Made by a program: the position numbers and the translations under genes
Notes under the pieces: model-generated
What the model saw: only the letters and a program-made list of their open reading frames with translations
Told to the model about the DNA's origin: nothing
Databases searched by the model: none
In this document: positions 30,654-38,883 of the stretch, piece by piece
Position numbering within the stretch: the first letter of the stretch is position 1
Layout of the letters: each line of letters begins with the position of its first letter
Assembly: GCA_016194905.1 (NCBI GenBank)
Contig: JACQAP010000035.1
Span: 1 to 40,859, forward strand
Direction: 5' to 3'
Length of the DNA stretch: 40,859 nt
Source of the DNA: Betaproteobacteria bacterium
GTDB taxonomy: Bacteria; Pseudomonadota; Gammaproteobacteria; Burkholderiales; JACQAP01

Positions 30654-31910
30654 TTAAGCGTCTTTTTTGGCAACAGATTTAGTACTTTCGGGACGTGAGA
30701 AAAGAAAAGTTCTAAATCTGACAGCACCAAATCCGAAGCCGCCGATAAGCGATAACGCAACTACCGTTGGCAAGAGTATTTTTCCGTCGAAAACAATCCC
30801 AAAATTCTTACTTGCCCATGATGCAATGAGCACCAAAGGCACAAACAACGCACACGAAATGAGTCCCGAATAGATGCCAAAGTCAGCTCGTTTCGGCCGA
30901 GCTAGCCTTTCCAGATTCTGAATACGTGCCAATAACGCGTCGCACAATCTGGAAAGTACCACCGCCTGAGGGCCGGCCTTTGATACATGTTCAGTCGCAA
31001 GATGTACCTTCGCCTTAAGCTCAACAAATCCGCGAAGGTCCGGCTTGAACGCAGCCTTGAAGCATAGATTCATGTGCGCCGCAACACTTTGCGTAACTTC
31101 TGTCAGTTCGATTAGCGCTTTCGAAAGTTGATAGGTTGCTCGAATTTGGACACTAGCAAGATCAGCCTTCGCAAGGAGTCGCTCTGCCTCCCTAGCTGGG
31201 GCAGCAATAGTAGGCTCCGCAAGCCTGTCCAAATTCAGGGTTGCAATATCTCTTTCGGCTTGGATATAGATAAAGAAAGCCCTGTAAATGTTCGCCAAAC
31301 CAAGAAATGTGAAGTATGAGGGAGATTCTTTCTCATGATACTTCTCAGCAACGGTGCGCGACGCCTCAGATGCGCTCTCAACCAGGGTTCTAGCCGCGCC
31401 CAAGTCTTGGGCCATAACAGCCTGCATAGCACCGACAAATAGCGCTTCCGGCTTCATGTGATCGATTATGGGCTGAAATTTTTGCCGATATCGTCCTGCC
31501 TTTCGCAAGTATTCTTCGGTTGTCTGAAAAAGTTCAAGGCATCGGCTGATATTAGAGCGTTGAGCCTCAAGAATAGCCATGGAATACGCAGCAAGACTTC
31601 GACATAACGATTCCATATCGGTAATGCCAAATTCTTCAAAGACAACGGCAGCTGAGTTCTCAACCTCTGCCGCTAGAGCGAAGTTTCCCTCCTGTCTAAT
31701 CAGTCGGTATCCTTCTACGTGATTCCAGGTCGCTTGCAGGATCATCTCAATTTGTGATCCCTTTTTATCCGGTCCTAACTCCTCGAGATGACGCGCGATT
31801 AGAGGTTGAGCATTCTCAATGTCCACCTCGAAGACCTCTTGCAAGATTCGAGCTTCAAGCGAGGATGCCTGCGGCACGATCGGAACTGGTAGTTCTTCCT
31901 CTTGGGACAT
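30654..31910 (-). CDS. Uncharacterised helical protein with two C-terminal membrane segments
   Basis: This 418-aa protein has a long soluble helical part (residues 1-340; TPR-like or coiled-coil character in AEVENSAAVVFEEFG and RTLVESASEASRTVAEKYHE). Then come two membrane segments, IYSGLISCALFVPLVLIASW (about 346-366) and ILLPTVVALSLIGGFGFGAV (378-397). It ends in a short basic tail. GGAGGA lies upstream of the ATG. Its GC content is clearly lower than the flanking chromosome, which suggests transfer. I recognise no family. It is the first gene inside the inverted-repeat-bounded region that also holds Gabija-like genes; a defence link is only by location. Confidence 0.75.
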   Translation of the reverse strand: MSQEEELPVPIVPQASSLEARILQEVFEVDIENAQPLIARHLEELGPDKKGSQIEMILQATWNHVEGYRLIRQEGNFALAAEVENSAAVVFEEFGITDMESLCRSLAAYSMAILEAQRSNISRCLELFQTTEEYLRKAGRYRQKFQPIIDHMKPEALFVGAMQAVMAQDLGAARTLVESASEASRTVAEKYHEKESPSYFTFLGLANIYRAFFIYIQAERDIATLNLDRLAEPTIAAPAREAERLLAKADLASVQIRATYQLSKALIELTEVTQSVAAHMNLCFKAAFKPDLRGFVELKAKVHLATEHVSKAGPQAVVLSRLCDALLARIQNLERLARPKRADFGIYSGLISCALFVPLVLIASWASKNFGIVFDGKILLPTVVALSLIGGFGFGAVRFRTFLFSRPESTKSVAKKDA

Positions 31911-32481
31911 GTTTCTGGTCCTCCATTGTTAGCGGCAAGTGGATTGCATAAGCGACGTTACGACGTTATGCGCACATCGTTCGAATGTCACCTAGCTTGC
32001 TGCTCGTAGCTGTCCTGTAGAAATCCCATTGTAAATAATTATCCGTCATTCTCAAGCTGGCCGAACACGCTTGCGGTCAGCAGCGACAGCTGCGTCAGCC
32101 GGGTCGGACCATCGCAAGTTTCTGATTCTCTGAAGCCAAGCTGGGTCGGACCACGCCAAGTTTCTGATTACACAATCCAAGAACGAAAATATGGAGCGCT
32201 AATTTTGCCTTGGAGGCACCTTTTCGCACCTGAAAAGCACCTTCTAAGCATCTCGCTTCTTCCGTCCGGTAAATTTGGAGCCAAAGAACGAACAGTTGGC
32301 GACAGCATCATTGATGCGCGCAGATGCGGTCAGTTACCTTTCAAGGCTGGCGCCTAAACGAGTTCCCTGCCGACGAAAAGTCGGAGGGGCTGTTGCCGTC
32401 CGAGGCCGTGCAACGGCTTCCTCGACCCGCCAAACTGGTCCTACAATGTCTCATCCTTCGTCTCTGTCCTGAGGGTCGTCC
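31911..32481. other. 570-bp AT-rich spacer with a 27-bp direct repeat
   Basis: No gene recognised. GGGTCGGACC followed by A(T)CG-CAAGTTTCTGATT occurs at 32101-32127 and again at 32143-32169, two ~27-bp copies differing at a few positions. Their start-to-start distance is 42 bp. The role is unknown; they could be operator sites or traces of a small element. Confidence 0.45.
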
Positions 32482-33360
32482 ATGAACCTCACGTTCAATT
32501 CTCTTCATCCCACCTTTGTCGCTGAAGTCAGCCCGGTTGATCTGCGAACGGTTTCCGACCGCGACACCCTGCAGCAGATCCGCGCCGGCATGGACCGCTA
32601 CGCGATACTCGTTTTTCGCGAGCAGGCCTTTTCCGGCAGGGAGCAGGTCGAGTTCGCGCAACGCTTCGACGGCCAGCTCCACGCCAAGACCGGTGCGGCG
32701 GCGATCACGAAAAACCGCTTCGGCAACGAGGCGCTGACGGACATTTCCAATGTGGACGAGGGCGGCGATATCTTCCAGTCGAACGACCGGCGGCGCCAGT
32801 ACTTGCTGGGCAACCGCCTGTGGCACACGGATGCGTCCTTCCAGGACCCGCCGGGGCGCTACTCGATGCTGTTCTCGGTGGTCGTGCCGCCGGTGCCGGC
32901 GGACACGGAATTCGCCGACATGCGCGCTGCCTACGATGCCTTGTCCGATGACATGAAGGCGCAACTCGAAGGCCTGCGCGCTCAGCATTCCATTGCCTAC
33001 TCGCGTTCCACGCTGGGCTTCGAATTCTCCGAGAAGGAAAGGCAGATCCTCAAGGGCGCGGTGCAGCCGCTGGTCCGCACCCTGCCCAACGGACGCAAGT
33101 CGCTCTACCTCGCCTCGCATGCGGCCACGATCATCGATTGGCCCGTGCCGGAAGCGCGCCTGCTGCTGCGGGACCTGACCGAGCACGCCACCCAGCGGCA
33201 GTTCGTCTACCGGCATTCGTGGCGTGTGGGCGACTTGGTGATCTGGGACAACCGCGCGACCATGCACCGGGGAATGCCCTTCGACGACAGGAAATACCGC
33301 CGCGAGTTGCGCCGCGTGACCACGCTCGACATCCCCATCCCGCCGCACCTTCGATCTTAG
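32482..33360 (+). CDS. TauD/TfdA-family 2-oxoglutarate-dependent dioxygenase
   Basis: This 292-aa protein has the Fe(II)-binding HxD of WHTDASF (His115, Asp117), the distal His262 in TMHRGMPFDD and an Arg cluster RRELRRVT (273-278) for 2-oxoglutarate, which together define the TauD/TfdA fold. It lacks a signal peptide. Such enzymes hydroxylate substrates such as taurine, alkyl sulfates or 2,4-D; the sequence does not reveal which one. The start has CTGAGGGTC upstream. No transport or desulfonation partner lies nearby. Confidence 0.88.
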   Translation: MNLTFNSLHPTFVAEVSPVDLRTVSDRDTLQQIRAGMDRYAILVFREQAFSGREQVEFAQRFDGQLHAKTGAAAITKNRFGNEALTDISNVDEGGDIFQSNDRRRQYLLGNRLWHTDASFQDPPGRYSMLFSVVVPPVPADTEFADMRAAYDALSDDMKAQLEGLRAQHSIAYSRSTLGFEFSEKERQILKGAVQPLVRTLPNGRKSLYLASHAATIIDWPVPEARLLLRDLTEHATQRQFVYRHSWRVGDLVIWDNRATMHRGMPFDDRKYRRELRRVTTLDIPIPPHLRS

Positions 33361-33378
33361 TGCTTACACGAACCACGG

Positions 33379-33555
33379 AGCCACAGAGGACACAGAGGGC
33401 ACAGAGGAAAGAATAGAATAAATAGATGAGGATGGAATGGTGAGAATCCAAACGTTGTCGCGCACAGTGAACATTGCATATTCATCCATGACAGCGATTG
33501 CCAGATATCTAACTCTCCTTTTGTTGTTCTCTGTGTCCTCTGTGTCCTCTGTGGC
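33379..33555. repeat. Near-perfect inverted repeats of CACAGAGGA type
   Basis: AGCCACAGAGGACACAGAGG starts at 33379 and continues to 33409. The reverse complement of the same 30-bp unit lies at 33526-33555 (TTCTCTGTGTCCTCTGTGTC onward to GTGGCT). The arms enclose ~116 bp without an obvious gene. This looks like a small non-autonomous element or a long hairpin transcript, and it separates the dioxygenase from the aldo/keto reductase. Confidence 0.7.
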
Positions 33556-33597
33556 TAATAGCGTACTGCGATGTATGTGTTGGGTTGAGCCAAACTG

Positions 33598-34584
33598 ATG
33601 GAAACTCGCGTCCTAGGAAAAACGGGCCTCAAGGTTTCGGTGCTGAGCTTCGGCTGCGGTGCAGTCGGGGGCCTGATGGTGAAGGGCAAGGCGGCCGACC
33701 AGGAGCGCGCGGTCGCGCGCGCCATGGAATTCGGGATCAACTACTTCGACACCGCGCCGATGTATGGCAACGGCGAATCCGAACGCAACCTCGGGCGGGT
33801 GTTGAAGGCGCTGAAAAGGCCGAAGGTCTATGTCGGCACCAAAGTTTTTCTTGAAGCAACCGGCGATATCGGGAAGTTCATCGCCGATTCCATGGAAGCG
33901 TGCCTGAAACGCCTGGGCCTCGACAGCGTCGATCTCTACCAGTTACACAATCCCATCTCCGACGCGAAGCGCGAAGGCACCCTCGACCCGAAAACAGTGC
34001 GCGAACAAGTGCTGCCGGCCTTCGACTATTTGCGCGAGCAAGGCAAGGCGCGTTATTTCGGGTTCACGGCATTGGGAGACACGCCCGCCATTCACAAGGT
34101 TCTGGATGCTTTCGATTCAGCCCAGGTGAGCTACAACCTGCTCAATCCCAGTGCCGGCATGAAGCTGCCGTCAAACTATCCGGCCCAGGATTACGGTAAT
34201 CTGATTGAGCGCGCACGCGCGAGCGGCATCGGGACCATCGGCATTCGCGTGCTCGCGGGCGGCGCGTTGAGCGGCGTCGAAACCCGGCATCCGCTCGCCA
34301 TGCCAAGCGTGGACCCGCTCGGCTAGGCATCGAGTTACGCCGGCGATGTAGCCCGAGCGGTCCGGCTCGGTGAAATCGTCAAGCGGGGATTTGCACAAAG
34401 CCTCGTCGAGGCCTCGATACGATACGTGTTGTCGAACCCGGAACTCACCACGACGTTGGTGGGACTCTCCACCCTGGAACAACTGGACCACGCAGGTCAG
34501 AGTGCGAAAAAGGGGCTACTGCCGGAAGAGGCGTTGAGGCTCATCTCGACCATACAGCAGGGATTCGTGGGGGAGGCTCGGTAG
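33598..34584 (+). pseudogene. Aldo/keto reductase with in-frame TAG
   Basis: The gene starts METRVLGKTGLKVSVLSFGC. It contains the catalytic tetrad regions GINYFDTAPMYGNGESE (Asp, Tyr), VYVGTKVF (Lys) and LYQLHNPI (His), typical of the aldo/keto reductase fold. At 34324-34326 a TAG interrupts the frame after VDPLG. The same frame continues ASSYAGDVARAVRLGEIVK to ISTIQQGFVGEAR and ends at the TAG at 34582-34584. The continuation encodes the expected C-terminal third, including RYVLSNPELTTTLVGLSTLEQL. So a full-length gene (328 codons) has one nonsense codon. A truncated 242-aa product would lack part of the barrel. Either it is newly inactivated, TAG is read through, or the base is a sequencing error. 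Confidence 0.85.
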
Positions 34585-34830
34585 GACTGGCCGGGGGCAG
34601 CCCGGCGGCTGGTTACCTTTCTTGCGCGGCCAAGAAAGGTAACCCAAAGAAGGCCGCCCCTGGTGTCGAGCCCCGTTTTCACGGGGTGCCCCTGCGCTGC
34701 CTGCCTCGATGAGGCGACTGCGGAACTCGACCTGGCGAGGCGCACACAACGCGCCTCACTGCGGGACTCGAACAGTCCTCGTCGACTTCCCCTCATCGAG
34801 TCGAGCTGCTCGGCGCGCCACAAGGGGAGA
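34585..34830. repeat. Dispersed-type repeat with 14-bp perfect palindrome
   Basis: GGTTACCTTTCTTG (34611-34624) and CAAGAAAGGTAACC (34631-34644) are perfect reverse complements with a 6-base loop. A GC-rich stretch follows with CCCCGTTTTCACGGGGTGCC and further short hairpins to about 34830. I recall similar intergenic elements in other proteobacteria but cannot name a family. The open frames on the - strand over this region look like readings of the repeat, not genes. Confidence 0.55.
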
Positions 34831-34879
34831 AAGTGCCTAATACTTCACTCAGTCCTCAGCATCCAATCACTCAGTCCTT

Positions 34880-34905
34880 GGTTGAAAAGCGACTGCTTTT
34901 CAACC
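34880..34905. terminator. Perfect 11-bp hairpin before the 134-bp element
   Basis: GGTTGAAAAGC (34880-34890), loop GACT, GCTTTTCAACC (34895-34905). There is no T-run on the + strand, so it may serve as a protein or RNA structure rather than a terminator. It directly precedes copy A of the 134-bp repeat; copy B has no such hairpin. Confidence 0.5.
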
Positions 34906-34908
34906 CAC

Positions 34909-35042
34909 ATGCCGTGCGGGTAGACTAGTTCCGCTTCCATTTCAAACAATTTCTCGGCTTGGAAAGTCTTACCACCTGCCGACGTCCCATCTTTGGGCCG
35001 CAGAGCCGGTCTTGTTCGTATCGATCTGTGTCGTTTCGTCGA
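34909..35042 (+). repeat. 134-bp intergenic element, copy A
   Basis: It begins ATGCCGTGCGGGTAGACTAG and ends near 35042. Copy B at 36037-36170 has the same length and about 70% identity. Best-conserved blocks: TGCGGGTARACTARTYCCGC, CTCGGCT, CCGACGT, and GGCCGCARARCC-GTCTT. In copy A the GCGGG arm faces TCCGC, so pairing is kept with a G-U. It lies 28 bp before the nuclease gene start. Confidence 0.7.
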
Positions 35043-35069
35043 TCATATTGGCTTTTACACATTTCAATT

Positions 35070-35984
35070 GTGACTAGTAAGAAGCACAGATCCGGAGTTG
35101 AGTTCGAAGAACTGGTTTCACGAGTTCAACGACAGATCGATCCCAACTCACAGGTGACACACAATGAACTGTTGACGGATCGTTTAGGCCATCAGCGCCA
35201 ATTTGATGTGGTGCTTCGTGGCCAATTTGCAGGTCAACAGATTCTAGGAGTCATGGAATGCAAAGACTTAAGTAGAAATGTCGGAATACAGGACGTCGAT
35301 GCCTTCATAACGAAGTGCAACGACATCAATGCAAATTTGAAAATCCTAGTTTCGAGTAAGAAGTTTTCGCAGAAGGCGATTGAAAAGGCGAAACACTATG
35401 GCGTTCAGACTCTATCCTTGCTGCCCAGCGATTCTTCAGAATTCATATCTCCGATAGCGACAAAATGGTACGCGGATATATATTTCTGGAAGCAAATTTC
35501 AATGCAGCTGCACGTTCTGGAAGGTGAGGCTTCGCCAGACTCGCTTGTCGTTGATAGAGCAATGATCGGGAGCAAGAGAGTTATGGATTGGTTCACCAAT
35601 TATTTGATCAAAAATCATACGGAAGAAATCGGAGAAGGTTGGATAGTGGGCATCAAGTGCACGTTTGGAAGTACTCAGATCGTTACTGACGGAAATAGAG
35701 AATGGCGATGTGCGGGTATCACCTTTGGAGCATTGCGAGCTTGCGAGAGAAAAGTGAGAAATGTAGGTTGGAAGGGGACCGGCTTCTTTGACTGGCAGCT
35801 CAATCAGCTGAAAACGACTAGTAACGCGACTCTAAGTACCGATGCAATCCCCGTCGATTTTAGGACTTGGGAAGATCGAACAGGTGACAAGACGATCGAC
35901 AACGAATTTCTTTTTGGACATTTAACCGTATTTGGAAAAAGCTTCGAATATTGCCAAGATGCAATTGATTTGGAGGAGTTATAG
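35070..35984 (+). CDS. Mrr-like PD-(D/E)XK restriction endonuclease
   Basis: This 304-aa protein has KKHRSGVEFEELVSRVQRQI at the start, FDVVLRG then VMECKD (the D...ExK core of the nuclease fold), and AFITKCNDINANLKILVSSK with the helix SQKAIEKAKHYGVQTLSL. This is the Mrr-type restriction endonuclease domain. The C-terminal ~170 residues carry no familiar domain. I start it at the GTG at 35070 because residues before this are not typical; a start at 34959 is possible but would overlap the 134-bp element. Gene and spacer are AT-richer than the chromosome, so probably acquired. A defence role against foreign or modified DNA is inferred. Confidence 0.75.
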   Translation: MTSKKHRSGVEFEELVSRVQRQIDPNSQVTHNELLTDRLGHQRQFDVVLRGQFAGQQILGVMECKDLSRNVGIQDVDAFITKCNDINANLKILVSSKKFSQKAIEKAKHYGVQTLSLLPSDSSEFISPIATKWYADIYFWKQISMQLHVLEGEASPDSLVVDRAMIGSKRVMDWFTNYLIKNHTEEIGEGWIVGIKCTFGSTQIVTDGNREWRCAGITFGALRACERKVRNVGWKGTGFFDWQLNQLKTTSNATLSTDAIPVDFRTWEDRTGDKTIDNEFLFGHLTVFGKSFEYCQDAIDLEEL

Positions 35985-36036
35985 GAATCACGGCAAACGT
36001 TGCGTTTCCTAGAGCAGTGTTGTATTTCGTTTTGGA

Positions 36037-36170
36037 ATGCCATGCGGGTAAACTAATCCCGCTTCCAGTTAAAACAAATACTCGGCTAGGGCTGCTTCCT
36101 TCTTCGCCGACGTTTCATCCTTAGGCCGCAAAACCCGTCTTATCGGTATACAGCTATACCGCTCTGTCGA
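36037..36170 (+). repeat. 134-bp intergenic element, copy B
   Basis: It begins ATGCCATGCGGGTAAACTAA, with GCGGG/CCCGC arms around TAAACTAAT. It is the partner of copy A at 34909-35042, in the same orientation. Each copy lies immediately upstream of a gene on the + strand (35070 nuclease, 36225 small protein). An echo of the first part (CGGGAGTAAACTAATCCCG) precedes the HicB-like gene at 28685. Candidate regulatory RNA or att-like site. Confidence 0.7.
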
Positions 36171-36224
36171 ATTTAAAGTAAACAAAAGAAAGTGAAAGAT
36201 CTAACCGGACACACAGGTGCGCTA

Positions 36225-36497
36225 ATGAAACCTTCTCTCGACGACGTATGGCATCGACTAGAAGAATTGGAGGGAAAGGACTTTGTGACCATTACCGGAA
36301 AGCCTTTCAAATATGAAATATCGGGCGAGCAATTCTTTCCTAGTCGCACCAAATACACCATCTCCAAGACGGAGTTTGGTAAGGCGGTCAAATTGGTGCC
36401 CTTCGACGGCCCCGGCGTAATTAGCAAATCTGTCCGTGGCCCGTCCTATGTGTGGGCCGTTCTGCATGACCAGCGAGTGCGGAAATCAGATTGGTAA
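36225..36497 (+). CDS. Small hypothetical protein downstream of 134-bp element
   Basis: This ~90-aa protein reads MKPSLDDVWHRLEELEGKDF then VTITGKPFKYEISGEQFFPS and ends HDQRVRKSDW. The ATG at 36225 has AGGT upstream; a longer GTG start at 36192 is possible. It is soluble with a helix then beta strands; the pattern of a short motif TGKPFKYEI, FPSRTKYTISKTEF recalls small DNA-mimicking or regulatory proteins, but I do not recognise it. It sits between the nuclease gene and a small membrane protein. Confidence 0.6.
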   Translation: MKPSLDDVWHRLEELEGKDFVTITGKPFKYEISGEQFFPSRTKYTISKTEFGKAVKLVPFDGPGVISKSVRGPSYVWAVLHDQRVRKSDW

Positions 36498-36560
36498 CTG
36501 CACTTGCTGACCAAAAAAGTTCATAAGTTCTTGAGACCAGATCAGTTACTTCAATCGCCG

Positions 36561-36923
36561 ATGAGGTACAAGGAAATCTGGTTCTACGTCATCGCGTTCC
36601 TGGCCGGTGCGCTGGTCTGGATCGTCGTGTCCAAAGTCTCCGGCAGGCAGGAGGCGTGGGATTCGTCGTTGTATTTCTCGGTCGGTTATCCCGTTCTGTG
36701 TCTTTTGTCGTTGGCGATGGGTTACTTCGCGCCGGCGCAATCATGGCGCTGGGGCATCGTGCCTTTCGCGGGACAGTTCGCCTGGTTGCTGCTGAGCCAG
36801 GGACCTGGGAATCTTTTGCCGCTCGGCATCATTGCGTTCGCGATGGTTTCGGTGCCGGCGATTGTGGCGGCGAAGGTTGGGGCGTACTTCGGCAGCAAGG
36901 GAACTCTCAAGGGCGAGCCATGA
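36561..36923 (+). CDS. Small integral membrane protein, paralogue B
   Basis: This 120-aa protein has the same layout as the one at 18978-19337: IWFYVIAFLAGALVWIVVSK, YFSVGYPVLCLLSLAMGYFA, GIVPFAGQFAWLLLSQ and LGIIAFAMVSVPAIVAAKVG are the likely membrane helices. Shared motifs include VWIVVS, GR-EAWDSS, SWRWG and QGPGNL-PLGI. I start it at the ATG at 36561 for the match MRYKEIWFYV. It lies about 124 bp upstream of the GajA-like gene. Function unknown. Confidence 0.7.
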   Translation: MRYKEIWFYVIAFLAGALVWIVVSKVSGRQEAWDSSLYFSVGYPVLCLLSLAMGYFAPAQSWRWGIVPFAGQFAWLLLSQGPGNLLPLGIIAFAMVSVPAIVAAKVGAYFGSKGTLKGEP

Positions 36924-37047
36924 TGGAGAACGCTATTTGCAACTATGCAGGCCAGACCCCACCCACCCCGATTTGGTGGATACGATTCTGTTCGTTAGAC
37001 CGCTCAGTTGGACATCGGCCGCACTAAGAATCTCAGCTCGCGCCAAG
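36924..37047. other. Spacer with AGGCCAGACCCC motif
   Basis: TGATGGAGAACGCTATTTGC followed by AACTATGCAGGCCAGACCCC lies at 36921-36960. The AGGCCAGACCCC part also lies just inside the left inverted repeat at 30619-30630. It may be a trace of a transposable element boundary. No promoter for the GajA-like gene is obvious. Confidence 0.4.
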
Positions 37048-38883
37048 ATGCATCTCTCCACCGTTAAGATCAGCAACTTCCGTTCATTCGAAGGGCTACA
37101 TTTCGAGCTGCAGCCCGGTCTCAACGTCCTTATTGGCCGGAACAATACCGGCAAGACCAACTTGCTGCAGGCGATCCGCCACGCAATCGGCCCCGGTGCT
37201 TCGCGTGGCGATGCTCTTTGGTTGGAACGCGACGATTTCTACAGAGCCTCAGCAACTGACACCATCGAGCGTACGATCGCCATCACGCTGACCTTCACTG
37301 GATTGACGGATGCGCAGCGTGCTTACTTCTACGAGATCGTGGACTTTGATCTCACGGACCTTGCAAAGTCGAAGGCCATCATCCGGTTCGAGGCTTCGTG
37401 GCCGAAGGGAAAGAGACAGGCATCGATCAAACGCACCGGTGGACCTGCCGTCGCCGAACCGCCGGAAGTGCCGACGAGCCTCTTGGAGTCTTTGCCGATC
37501 ACGTTCCTACCTGCTCTGCGAGATGCGGAGGCAGCCTTGGCTCCGGGGTACCGCAACCGCCTCGCATTGCTTCTTCGTGACGTAGCAGCTCGGAAGGGCG
37601 GAACGACGGAGGCTGAAATCAAGAAGATCTACGCGGACGCCAATCAGACGCTCGAAGGACACGAGTTAATCGGCGATACCAAGTCGTCGCTCCAGGCCAC
37701 GACCAAGAAACTCGCAGGCAGTGACTATTCTGCGTCTGCGATTTAGGTCGCCGAAGTCGACTTCGAGAAGATCCTGCGTTCATTACAGGTGTTGATGGAC
37801 GGCTCTCCTATCGGCGCTCTCGATGCCAACGGACTTGGCTACAACAATCTCCTTTACATGGCGGTCGTGCTGGAACACTTAAAGTCACCAGATGTGGATG
37901 AGTGCCCGCTGTTCCTCGTTGAGGAACCCGAGGCCCATCTTCACCCTCAATTGACGATGCTGCTGGCCGATTACCTTGCCAACGAGACGCCGGGCGCGAG
38001 TACGCCGCAAACGCTCGTGACGACGCACTCGCCGACGCTCGCGGCGAGCGTGCCGCCTAGCCGTGTCCACGTGCTGTTCGTTGACCAAACTAGCCGCAAG
38101 CCCTGGTGCAACAGCCTCGCAAACGCAGGCATGGACGAGAAAGAGCAGGGCGAACTCCAGCGGATGATGGACGTCACGCGGGCCACCCTGTACTTTGCGA
38201 AGGCCGTAATTCTCGTCGAAGGCATCTCGGAAGCGCTACTCGTGCCAGTGCTGGCGAAGCGGCTCGGCCACGACCTAGCCAAGCTACACATATCGGTGAT
38301 CCCGATCTGCGGCGTGGCGTTCGAGACATTCAAGAAGATACTGGATCCTGCTGTGCTCGGGATTCCGGTTGCCATCGTGACGGATGCGGACCCACCAGTC
38401 ATTCGGGGCGAATCATGGGAATTGGATGAACCGGAAAAAGTTGGTTCGGTCTTCAAACTGTCTGATCGCACCACGAAGCTGGTCACAATCTTTTCCGGCC
38501 ACCGGACAGTGAGGGTTTTCCACTCGCAGATTACGCTTGAGTATGACCTTGCCGAGGCGGGAGACGAGAACGCCGCCATCATGGCATCTGTGTGGGAGGC
38601 TTGCTTCGTTGGGAACCCAGTGACGTTCAACAGTACCAAAGTCGTTGCGGCTGGAGTCGATCGCGGCGCCAAGGCGATGGCGGCGTGGCGAGGCATCTGC
38701 CGGGCACACCACACAGGAAGCAAGGCCGAGTTCGCTCACCGCCTTGCAGCCAAACTCGCTCCGGCACACGAAAGCAGCCAGTCCGCTTCGGACTTTGACA
38801 TGCCCGACTATCTGAAGAATGCAATCGACTACGTCGTTGCCTCCGCCGACCAGCCAGCCCCAGCCCCCGGGGCCATCGGCTAG
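37048..38883 (+). pseudogene. gajA: GajA-like OLD-family ATPase/TOPRIM nuclease with in-frame TAG
   Basis: The 611-codon frame has an N-terminal AAA/ABC ATPase with Walker A GRNNTGKTN (residues 30-38) and Walker B LFLVEEPEAHLHPQL (about 288-302). Then comes a TOPRIM nuclease domain with VILVEGISEALLVPVLA (Glu391) and IVTDADPP (Asp446, Asp448). This is the OLD family; with the UvrD-type helicase directly behind, it matches GajA of the Gabija anti-phage system (class 2 OLD). A TAG at 37744-37746 (codon 233, after SASAI) lies inside the ATPase domain. The same frame continues VAEVDFEKILRSLQVLMDG without shift. The system is therefore disabled, or depends on readthrough or restart near 37789, or the base is an error. 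The ATG at 37048 gives the typical start LSTVKISNFRSFEGL. Confidence 0.85.

Noticed and set aside
34497-34823. 108-aa frame on the - strand over the palindrome repeat
   Set aside because: Arg/Ser/Gly-rich reading of a repeat and of the antisense of the reductase tail; no ribosome site and no family.
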